Positions 1 through 6,226 of a stretch of DNA of 64,000 nt are shown here, in pieces. Source of the DNA: Chersky-840 sp035532735 (GTDB taxonomy: Bacteria > Actinomycetota > Acidimicrobiia > Acidimicrobiales > UBA8190); contig DATKQM010000062.1 in NCBI GenBank assembly GCA_035532735.1, positions 1 to 64,000 on the forward strand. The letters are read 5' to 3'. A model generated the notes under the pieces. That model was not told where the DNA came from. It worked only from the letters and a program-made list of their open reading frames with translations, and searched no databases. Both the position numbers and the translations under genes were made by a program. How positions within the stretch are numbered: position 1 is the first letter of the stretch; every line of letters begins with the position of its first letter.

Positions 1-148
1 GCTCAGCACGGCGGGTTGCTCGGCCAGGGCCTTTCGATGCGGGTGGCACACGCATTGCAGTGCATGCCCCCAACGTGAGCTCCACCGTGGCGACGGGTCC
101 GAGGTCCTCGGTGGCGGGCGAGGCGGAACTGGAGGGGGCGGTCAACAC
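1..148 (-). pseudogene. HMA metal-binding N-terminus (copper P-type ATPase or CopZ-like), left-edge fragment with frameshifts
   Basis: Read leftwards from a GTG at 148, the first frame gives an ordinary low-complexity N-terminus (LTAPSSSASPATEDLGPVAT) that ends in a beta-strand-like VELTLG. A one-base shift in the five-C run at 67-71 then gives GGMHCNACATRIER, the CxxC metal-binding loop of heavy-metal-associated domains. A second shift near 27-33 gives ALAEQPAVLS, which continues off the edge. Both shifts look like single missing bases. The family binds Cu(I) or related soft metals. Whether an ATPase body follows cannot be seen. It lies divergent to the ArsR gene at 458. It could be a pseudogene or two sequence errors. 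Confidence 0.6.
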
Positions 149-429
149 GACGATCCGGGCTCCACTCCGTCTTTCCCCGTGCGACCAGCGCGATTGGGCG
201 CAGAGCGATCTCGGGCTCGGCTTGTGCGCGCGGCGCGGTCATCGAGACATTGCGAATCGGCGACGAAGCTCACGCGGAGATGCACCGAGATGCCCGTCAA
301 AAGGCGTCCTCGGCAGGGACTAGGCCAAGGACCTTCCCCCTCAATCCCCCCACGGCCCCAGACGATGGGCTTTGGCGAGACGATACCGCGCCACGCCCGC
401 GTCGCGACGAGCGGACTCCACCACCAAAT

Positions 430-457
430 GCCTTGACAGCTATATACAGAACAAGGC
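430..457. promoter_or_regulatory. Candidate ArsR operator: perfect inverted repeat ending at the ATG
   Basis: GCCTTG (430-435) and CAAGGC (452-457) form a perfect six-base inverted repeat. They are separated by 16 AT-rich bases that contain TATATA. The right arm touches the ATG at 458. The site is the most AT-rich part of the first kilobase, which fits a promoter/operator autoregulated by the ArsR protein that follows. A leaderless transcript is possible. No cleanly spaced -35/-10 pair is visible. Confidence 0.45.
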
Positions 458-763
458 ATGTTCAAGGGAATGGTCACGACGTTCGAGGTGCTGTCGGAAC
501 CGAACCGGCGCTGGATCCTCGACCTGTTGCGGACCGGGGAGCGACCTGTCAGAGACCTCGTCGAGGTCATGGGAATGAGCCAGCCGGCGGTGTCCAAGCA
601 TCTCCGGGTCCTGCGTCAGGCCGGGCTCGTGGAGTTCCGAACCGACGCCCAGCGTCGCGTCTACCGGGTCCGGGTCGAGCCTCTTGTCGAGGTGTACCGG
701 TGGCTGGATCCTTACCGAGCATTGTGGGCCCACGGCTCGGTGGACAAGGGGCTCGAAGACTGA
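458..763 (+). CDS. ArsR-family winged-helix transcriptional regulator
   Basis: A 101-residue single-domain HTH protein. The DNA-binding part is clear: the FEVLSEPNRRWILDLL helix, then MSQPAVSKHLRVLRQAGLVE, and a wing with DAQRRVYRV. This is the ArsR subtype usually paired with SRPBCC (AHSA1) or other small effectors rather than one with a cysteine metal site, and no Cys is present. It ends soon after YRALWAHGS, so the C-terminal helix looks a little short. The start at 458 abuts the inverted repeat. An ATG at 470 follows AAGGGA directly and is the alternative. The target is unknown. Both the divergent HMA fragment and its own promoter are possible. Confidence 0.85.
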   Translation: MFKGMVTTFEVLSEPNRRWILDLLRTGERPVRDLVEVMGMSQPAVSKHLRVLRQAGLVEFRTDAQRRVYRVRVEPLVEVYRWLDPYRALWAHGSVDKGLED

Positions 764-767
764 AGGG

Positions 768-1052
768 TCAATCGGGTCCCAACTGTTCGACCTCCAAGAG
801 CGTAAAGGCGTCGATCACAGCTCGAAGCACCTGGCGGGCGATCCGGGGATCGAGCCCACGTTCCGACGCGAGGTCCGAGGTCCGTTGCAGCATGTCGTCT
901 TCGCGCCCGCGGTCGACCACACCCATGCTCTGTGCCCGCTTGAAGTCGATCACCTCTCGAACAAGGCCAGTTCGTTCGGCCAGGAGGTCGACGAGTCGTG
1001 CATCGACGTCGTCGAGGCGCGCTCGGATGTCGGTCAGGGCATCGTTAGTCAC
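768..1052 (-). CDS. Chorismate mutase, AroQ (all-helical) type
   Basis: A 94-residue protein matching the AroQ fold: an N-terminal helix IRARLDDVDARLVDLLAERT, then VIDFKRAQ with the conserved Lys, a GREDDML loop, and a C-terminal helix pair. It should convert chorismate to prephenate for Phe/Tyr synthesis. It has no fused prephenate dehydratase or DAHP synthase domain. Stand-alone forms of this length are common in actinobacteria and may be activated by DAHP synthase. The start is a GTG at 1052. The gene converges on the ArsR gene with a four-base gap, and its upstream region is shared with the TTCGAA array. Confidence 0.85.
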   Translation of the reverse strand: MTNDALTDIRARLDDVDARLVDLLAERTGLVREVIDFKRAQSMGVVDRGREDDMLQRTSDLASERGLDPRIARQVLRAVIDAFTLLEVEQLGPD

Positions 1053-1071
1053 GCCCCAATCCTTCCATGGC

Positions 1072-1155
1072 GTTCGAACCGTGCTGTTCGAACCGTGCTG
1101 TTCGAACCCTGCCGTTCGAACCCTGCCGTTCGAAGCCCTGCCGTTCGAAGCCCTG
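1072..1155. repeat. Tandem array of six TTCGAA-containing units in a divergent promoter region
   Basis: TTCGAA starts at 1073, 1087, 1101, 1115, 1129 and 1144, so the period is 14, 14, 14, 14 and 15 bases. The first four copies contain the palindrome GTTCGAAC and the last two GTTCGAAG. Linkers are CGTGCT, then CCTGCC. The array fills the gap between the chorismate mutase start (1052) and the DinB-like gene (1214). It may be a multimeric protein-binding site or a simple tandem expansion. Confidence 0.9.
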
Positions 1156-1213
1156 GGCAGTGCGTGGGAGGATGGGTCGCGAGGGGCCTGACCCTCACGA
1201 GGGAGACGACGAC

Positions 1214-1843
1214 ATGCCCGATAATGCCACCACGTGGAAGCTCATTCATTCTGAACGCGAGGCCCTGGCCAACACCCTCGAGGGCCTGGCGTCCGAGCAA
1301 TGGGCGGAACCGTCGTTGTGTGCGGGGTGGTCGGTCCAACTCGCGGCGGGCCACGTCCTGGCTGGAGCCGAACAGACGCCAGTTGCCTTTGCTACCAGCC
1401 TGATCACGAGCGGACTGCGTTTCAACACCATGGTCGACCGCGACGCGAGGCGGCTCGGCGCGTTGGCTCCCAAGGAGATCATCGAGAGACTGCGGGCCAG
1501 GACCACGACCACGAACCACCCACCCGGACCGGTCTCGGCCATGCTCGGTGAGATCGTGGTCCACGGCGAGGACATCCGGCGACCACTCGGCGTGCACGCC
1601 AAGATTGCCACCGACGCCGTGGTGGGATGCCTCGAGATGTACAAGAGCGCGAACTTCCCCGTCGGCACGAAGAAGCGCATCGCCGGGCTGAGGTTGTCGG
1701 CAACCGATGTCGACTGGTCACATGGTGCGGGCCCCGACGTGAGTGGTTCGGCGCTCTCGATCCTCATGGTGATGACCGGGCGAGGCATCGCCATCGACGA
1801 GCTCTCCGGTGAAGGGGCCGCCATCCTTCGCACCCGCCTTTAG
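1214..1843 (+). CDS. DinB/maleylpyruvate-isomerase-like (TIGR03083-type) protein
   Basis: A 209-residue four-helix-bundle protein of the actinobacterial mycothiol-dependent isomerase/DinB group. Typical features are the N-terminal HSEREALANTLEGL helix, LCAGWSVQLAAGHVLAG with the conserved Trp and His, and VVHGEDIRRPLG, whose His belongs to the three-His metal set. Members transfer or isomerise using mycothiol, but most have unknown substrates. The start is the ATG at 1214, which follows a purine-rich stretch (GGGAGACGACGAC). The reading frame also stays open upstream through the repeat array, which should not be translated. The upstream array at 1072-1155 could control it. Confidence 0.75.
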   Translation: MPDNATTWKLIHSEREALANTLEGLASEQWAEPSLCAGWSVQLAAGHVLAGAEQTPVAFATSLITSGLRFNTMVDRDARRLGALAPKEIIERLRARTTTTNHPPGPVSAMLGEIVVHGEDIRRPLGVHAKIATDAVVGCLEMYKSANFPVGTKKRIAGLRLSATDVDWSHGAGPDVSGSALSILMVMTGRGIAIDELSGEGAAILRTRL

Positions 1844-1932
1844 AAGCTCGAGTCCACGCCGCGGCGCGTCACACCGGGACCGGCGTGGTTGTAGCTTCTC
1901 TGGAGGCCCCACAAGTAGTTCGAAAGGAACCC

Positions 1933-2415
1933 ATGTCGATCGCGATCGGTGACCGCATCCCCGACGTCGAGTTGCGCCGGATGGTCCGCAAGAGCCCCGA
2001 GGCGATCCGAAGTGGCGAGGTCCTCGGGAAGGGGAAGGTGGTCTTGTTCGCCGTTCCCGGAGCCTTCACCCCGACATGCTCGGACTACCACCTCCCGGGG
2101 TTCGTCCACCGCGCCGACGAACTCTTCGCCAAAGGCGTCGACACCATTGCGTGCATTTCGGTCAACGATCCCTTCGTGATGGGCGCGTGGGGACGCGATC
2201 AGAAGGTGGGGGACAAGGTGCAGATGCTGGCCGACGGCAACGGCGAGTTCACGCGAACCATGGGCCTCGAGGCCGACATGACCGGCGCTGGGCTCGGAGC
2301 CCGTTCGAAGCGTTATGCGGCGGTGATCGACGACGGGGTGGTCACCGCCCTCTTCGTCGAAACCGAGCGGGGATTGAACGTCAGCTCGGCCGAATCGGTC
2401 TTGGCGGCGCTTTAA
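1933..2415 (+). CDS. Peroxiredoxin, Prx5-like (AhpC/TSA family)
   Basis: A 160-residue thioredoxin-fold peroxidase. The signature VPGAFTPTCSDYHLPGF places the peroxidatic Cys at residue 49, and CISVNDPFVMGAW follows as in the Prx5 group. It reduces hydrogen peroxide and alkyl hydroperoxides in the cytoplasm, using thioredoxin, glutaredoxin or mycothiol systems as reductant. A second Cys lies in the CISVND segment. The ATG at 1933 follows GAAAGGAAC at good spacing and matches the family N-terminus. An upstream in-frame start at 1885 would add residues not expected in the family. Confidence 0.93.
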   Translation: MSIAIGDRIPDVELRRMVRKSPEAIRSGEVLGKGKVVLFAVPGAFTPTCSDYHLPGFVHRADELFAKGVDTIACISVNDPFVMGAWGRDQKVGDKVQMLADGNGEFTRTMGLEADMTGAGLGARSKRYAAVIDDGVVTALFVETERGLNVSSAESVLAAL

Positions 2416-2435
2416 CGGGAGGCGGCGAGGGTCGG

Positions 2436-2711
2436 TCAGATCTGGATGTGGCTGAGGAGCTCGGCCTTGCGGGCGTCGTAGGTCTCGAAGTCGATGATCT
2501 CGGCATCGAACTCGCGTTGTAACTGCTCCACCTGTTCCAGGATGGCGCTGCTGTCGACGGGCGCGGCGGTCTCCTCGGCGGCATCGGTAGCCAGGGGGTC
2601 GTCGGTGGACGGGTCGCCCTTGCGCTGCCGGCGGTCGCGCTTTTCCGCAGCCCGCGAGCGCTTGTCGATGTCGCGCTGGCGCTTGGATGCGCTACTTCTC
2701 TGCGCAGCCAC
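2436..2711 (-). CDS. Small basic protein with SHOCT-like C-terminus
   Basis: A 91-residue protein. The first third is very basic (KRQRDIDKRSRAAEKRDRRQ), then comes an acidic Ala/Asp linker. The last about 35 residues (LEQVEQLQREFDAEIIDFETYDARKAELL) resemble SHOCT-type short C-terminal domains that end many actinobacterial oligomeric or regulatory proteins. The GTG start is three bases after the bS18 stop, so the two genes are almost certainly co-transcribed. The basic N-terminus and the pairing hint at nucleic-acid or ribosome association. That is inference. Confidence 0.6.
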   Translation of the reverse strand: MAAQRSSASKRQRDIDKRSRAAEKRDRRQRKGDPSTDDPLATDAAEETAAPVDSSAILEQVEQLQREFDAEIIDFETYDARKAELLSHIQI

Positions 2712-2714
2712 GGG

Positions 2715-3224
2715 TCAGGACACCGGTTCGGCGATAACAGCATCGACGACGGCGCCGTCCTCGGCGGTCGATTCCTGGACCTCGGACGACGACTCCCCGA
2801 CGGCGACCACTGCACCGTTGGTGTCCCCAGCGCTTTCAGCCGTAGGTGCCGCACGGTCGGGGCGGGGCCCGTCGGGACGGGGCCCGTCGGGACGGTCGGG
2901 GCGACCGCCTCCGGGACCACCTCGGCGTCGTCCACCTTTGTCGCCGGCCAGGGTCCGGACCACGTAGGGCAACAGGGCCATCTCGCGAGCGTTCTTGATG
3001 GCGAGGGCCACCGCGGCCTGGTGTTGGGTGCAGGTCCCTGTGCTGCTGCGCGACTTGATCTTGCCGCGCTCACTCATGAAGCGCCGCAGCAGGCTGCTGT
3101 CTTTGTAGTCGACGTGTGTGACCCGGTCCTTGCACAGCATGCAGACCTTGGGACGCCCGCGCCGGATCCGGCTCTTCGTGTCAGTCGGTCGCGGCCGGGA
3201 CCGTTGTTTGCGGGAAGATGGCAT
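2715..3224 (-). CDS. rpsR: 30S ribosomal protein bS18, Cys-containing form, with a 75-residue acidic/Pro-Arg tail
   Basis: The S18 core spans about residues 22-92. It has VCMLCKDRV (Cys28, Cys31) and STGTC (Cys65), the zinc-type cysteine set, plus YKDSSLLRRFMSERGKI and AIKNAREMALLPYV. Typical bS18 is 75-90 residues. Here residues 93-169 form a tail: first a Gly/Arg stretch, then PDGPRP-type repeats, then an acidic Glu/Ser/Val segment. The ATG at 3224 is preceded by AGGAGA seven bases upstream, which fixes the start. It is not in the usual rpsF-ssb-rpsR-rplI operon and is divergent to typA, so it is likely the second, isolated copy seen in many actinobacteria. Confidence 0.93.
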   Translation of the reverse strand: MPSSRKQRSRPRPTDTKSRIRRGRPKVCMLCKDRVTHVDYKDSSLLRRFMSERGKIKSRSSTGTCTQHQAAVALAIKNAREMALLPYVVRTLAGDKGGRRRGGPGGGRPDRPDGPRPDGPRPDRAAPTAESAGDTNGAVVAVGESSSEVQESTAEDGAVVDAVIAEPVS

Positions 3225-3382
3225 GTCCGGTTCTCCTGGAGCGTCGCGCACATGACTTCAGGAGTCCGAAGCCCGAATCGGAAACCGAGGATCAGGGTCG
3301 GCGCGAGCGGCAAACCCAATCGACGGTATTCTAGCGTCTGCTGACTTCGGGCGTCCACCCGGCCAAGTAGCCTGGTCGACTC

Positions 3383-5239
3383 ATGTCCGTTCGTGGTGAC
3401 CTTCGCAATGTAGCCATCGTGGCACACGTCGATCACGGCAAAACGACGTTGGTGGACGCCATGCTCCGCCAGACCGGGGCGTTCCGGGCCAACCAGGAGC
3501 TCACCGACCGGGTGCTCGACTCGGGCGACCTCGAGCGCGAGAAAGGCATCACGATTCTCGCCAAGCACACGGCGGTTCCCTACGGCTCGGTGAAAATCAC
3601 CATTGTCGACACTCCCGGGCACGCCGACTTCGGGGGTGAGGTCGAGCGAGCCCTGGCCATGGTCGACGGCGTGCTCTTGTTGGTGGACGCGTCCGAAGGG
3701 CCCCTGCCCCAGACGCGCTTCGTGTTGCGCAAGACCCTCGAGGCCCGTCTGCCGGTCGTGGTGGTGGTCAACAAGGTGGACCGGGCCGACGCTCGCGTCA
3801 CCGAGGTCGTCCACGAGATCGAAGAGCTCTTCCTCGACCTCGACGCCGATGAGGACCAGGTCGGCTTCCCCGTGCTTTACGCCAACGCCCGCGCCGGGCG
3901 GGCCGGGACCTCACCCGATGCCATCGGGCCCGACCTGGTCCCGTTGTTCGAGGCCATCGTCGAAAGCGTGCCCCCACCCCAGTACGACCCCGAGATGTCG
4001 CTCCAGGCGCTCGTCACCAACCTCGATGCATCCCCGTACCTGGGGCGGCTCGGGATCTGCCGCGTCTACAACGGCACGTTGCGCCGGGGCGAGACCGTGG
4101 CGTGGTGCCGGCTCGACGGCTCGGTCCAAAAGGGCAAGGTGACCGAGCTGTTCTCTTCCAAGGCGCTGGAACGCGTCGAGACCGACGAAGCCGGTCCGGG
4201 CGAGATCGTGGCGGTGGCGGGGTTCCCCGACGTGACCATCGGCGAGACCCTGGCGGATTCTGACGACCCCCACCCGCTCCCGGCCATCTTGGTGGATGAG
4301 CCCAGCTTGGCCATGACCATCGGCATCAACACCTCACCGCTGTCGGGCTCCGATGGCACCAAGGTGACGGCCCGGCTCATCAAGAGCCGACTCGACCAAG
4401 AGCTCGTGGGCAACGTCTCGTTGCGGGTGCTTCCCACCGACCGGCCCGACGCCTGGGAGGTCCAGGGCCGGGGCGAGCTCCAGCTGGCGGTGCTGGTCGA
4501 GACCATGCGGCGAGAAGGCTTCGAGCTGACCGTGGGCAAGCCCCAGGTCGTCACCCGCACCATCGAGGGCAAGCTGCACGAACCCATGGAGCGTCTGGCC
4601 GTCGACGTCCCGACCGAGTACCTGGGGGTCGTCACGCAGTTGCTCGCGCTTCGCTATGGGCGTCTCGAAGAGATGGTCAACCACGGCACGGGTTGGGTGC
4701 GCATGGACTACAAGGTGCCGGCGCGCGGGCTCGTCGGATTCCGCACCGAGTTCGTCATCGAGACGCGCGGGACGGGCATCCTCCACCACGTCTTCGACGG
4801 ATGGGAGCCGTGGCACGGCGACCTGCGGGTCCGACGCAACGGTTCCATGGTGGCCGACCGGCGTGGCGTGACCACGACCTACGCGCTCATGGCGCTCGAG
4901 CAGCGCGGCACGTTGCTCGTGCCGCCCGGTACCGAGGTCTACGAGGGCATGATCGTGGGTGAGAATTCCCGGACCGACGAGATGGACGTCAACCCGGCCA
5001 AGGAGAAGAAGCTCACCAACGTCCGGTCCTCGACCGCCGACGAGCTCGAGCGTCTCACCCCTCATCTGCAGCTCTCACTGGAGCAGGCCCTGGAATTCAT
5101 CGGGGAAGACGAATGCGTCGAGGTGTCACCGCACTCGGTCCGGCTCCGTAAAGTCGTTCTCGATCAAGCCATCCGTGGGCGCCAGCGCAGTCGCTCTCGT
5201 CGAGACGTCACCGACAACGGCACCGGGCCCAAGCAGTAG
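3383..5239 (+). CDS. typA: Translational GTPase TypA/BipA
   Basis: A 618-residue ribosome-binding GTPase related to EF-G and LepA. G-domain motifs are in order: AHVDHGKTT (residues 14-22), the switch region, DTPGHADFGGEVER, and NKVDR. Domains II, III and V follow, then the BipA-specific C-terminal domain with EMDVNPAKEKKLTNVRSS. It assists 50S assembly and stress or low-temperature translation. Length matches the family (about 610). The ATG at 3383 is the family start. The downstream hairpin at 5237-5266 contains its stop codon. Confidence 0.98.
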   Translation: MSVRGDLRNVAIVAHVDHGKTTLVDAMLRQTGAFRANQELTDRVLDSGDLEREKGITILAKHTAVPYGSVKITIVDTPGHADFGGEVERALAMVDGVLLLVDASEGPLPQTRFVLRKTLEARLPVVVVVNKVDRADARVTEVVHEIEELFLDLDADEDQVGFPVLYANARAGRAGTSPDAIGPDLVPLFEAIVESVPPPQYDPEMSLQALVTNLDASPYLGRLGICRVYNGTLRRGETVAWCRLDGSVQKGKVTELFSSKALERVETDEAGPGEIVAVAGFPDVTIGETLADSDDPHPLPAILVDEPSLAMTIGINTSPLSGSDGTKVTARLIKSRLDQELVGNVSLRVLPTDRPDAWEVQGRGELQLAVLVETMRREGFELTVGKPQVVTRTIEGKLHEPMERLAVDVPTEYLGVVTQLLALRYGRLEEMVNHGTGWVRMDYKVPARGLVGFRTEFVIETRGTGILHHVFDGWEPWHGDLRVRRNGSMVADRRGVTTTYALMALEQRGTLLVPPGTEVYEGMIVGENSRTDEMDVNPAKEKKLTNVRSSTADELERLTPHLQLSLEQALEFIGEDECVEVSPHSVRLRKVVLDQAIRGRQRSRSRRDVTDNGTGPKQ

Positions 5240-5266
5240 TCGGACCCGGGTCCACGGGTCCGACTA
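5237..5266 (+). terminator. Perfect 12-bp hairpin at the end of typA
   Basis: TAGTCGGACCCG and CGGGTCCGACTA are perfect inverted repeats around a six-base loop (GGTCCA). The typA stop TAG is the first three bases. A partial third arm (CGGGTCCGA) follows at 5269. There is no T-tract, as is common for terminators in high-GC actinobacteria. It could act on both strands, because the gene at 5289-5861 converges here. Confidence 0.75.
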
Positions 5267-5288
5267 CACGGGTCCGAGCTATGGGGCC

Positions 5289-5861
5289 TCAGGGCGCGAG
5301 CGCCAACGGAGACGACGTCACGGGGTCATAGGCGGCGTAGCGCGCCGCACGTAGCCCCACGAAGATGGGGCCGCTCGTCCCGCACGACCGGTGCCGAGCC
5401 AGGGCCACGCCGAACACGTCGTAGCCCGAGGGCGTCTTGAGGATCTTCGAGTATCTCGGTCCTGTCCCGCTCGACAGGTTCGAGGTGATGACCCCACTGG
5501 GCTTGAAGGTGGTGCCGCACCAACGCACGAGCGGGGGAGCGCCGGTGAGAGCCAGGGTTCCGTACTGGGCCTTGTTGATGAGCTCGATCCAACCCACGCC
5601 GCTCAGAGCGATCACGACCAGCGTGATCAGAGCGACACGGCGCGCGGCGCGCCCGAAGCGGACGGCCACGGCCGACCCGAGGGCCGCCACCAGCACCACC
5701 TCCAGACCGGGGCCGAGCCCGACAAGCGACTCCAAGACCCAGGTCACGACAGCGACGACGCCCAGGGCCACGAGCACCCGGCTCGGCGACACCCACCCGG
5801 GTGCGGTCGCCGTCTCGGTCTCCCCGGCGGGAGGGCTCGGCAACGGCTGGCCCCAGACCAC
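5289..5861 (-). CDS. Hypothetical membrane protein with three predicted helices
   Basis: A 190-residue protein I do not recognise. A Pro/Glu/Thr-rich cytoplasmic start is followed by hydrophobic segments at about residues 29-46 (VLVALGVVAVVTWVLESLVG), 51-68 and 76-92. A C-terminal half of about 90 residues, probably outside, carries two Cys (RWCGTTFKPSG and RHRSCGTSGP) that could form a disulfide. It converges with typA. No operon partner is visible. Confidence 0.6.
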   Translation of the reverse strand: MVWGQPLPSPPAGETETATAPGWVSPSRVLVALGVVAVVTWVLESLVGLGPGLEVVLVAALGSAVAVRFGRAARRVALITLVVIALSGVGWIELINKAQYGTLALTGAPPLVRWCGTTFKPSGVITSNLSSGTGPRYSKILKTPSGYDVFGVALARHRSCGTSGPIFVGLRAARYAAYDPVTSSPLALAP

Positions 5862-5978
5862 CCTCCGAGCCTAGGGTTGACAGTCCCAAATTCTGACGAT
5901 GCCCGATTGCGCTCGGTGGGGCATCATTGATGTAGATGAGGTAGTTGAGAACGATTGGCATGCACGTAAGGGGGGCTC

Positions 5979-6197
5979 ATGACCGGTTCCGGTCCCGGTG
6001 ATCGGCGGTTCAGGGCGACACCGCCCTTGACGCGGGAATGCAGGCTCTGCTGGAGGAATGTGGTCCTCGAACCCCAGCACGTCGAGATGACAGACCAACA
6101 CGTCTACGTTCGTTGTCCGAACTGCGGGGGGTCGTTCCCGATCCGACACAGCGATGCCGAGGCCATGCTCGGTCACGAGGCCTCCGCGGCCGGCTGA
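5979..6197 (+). CDS. Small zinc-ribbon-like protein
   Basis: A 72-residue protein with two CxxC knuckles, ECRLCWRN and VRCPNCGGSF, spaced about 25 residues apart. That is the layout of a rubredoxin-like or zinc-ribbon fold. No catalytic domain is attached. Such mini-ribbons in actinobacteria often belong to DNA-, RNA- or protein-binding adaptors. Function here is unknown. The gene is convergent with the cyclase at 6227. The preceding 100 bases include an AT-rich run (ttgatgtagatgaggtagttgag split over 5928-5950) that could hold its promoter. Confidence 0.55.
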   Translation: MTGSGPGDRRFRATPPLTRECRLCWRNVVLEPQHVEMTDQHVYVRCPNCGGSFPIRHSDAEAMLGHEASAAG

Positions 6198-6226
6198 CGC
6201 ATACCCCGGGAAGGCCCGGGGATGCC

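Noticed and set aside
142..597. 151-codon minus-strand frame
   Set aside because: No recognisable sequence, overlaps the ArsR gene and HMA fragment, and has shadow-like composition.
1072..1155. LexA/SOS boxes in the TTCGAA array
   Set aside because: The consensus needs a four-base spacer between TCGAAC and GTTCGA. All spacers here are six bases. Kept as an unassigned repeat.
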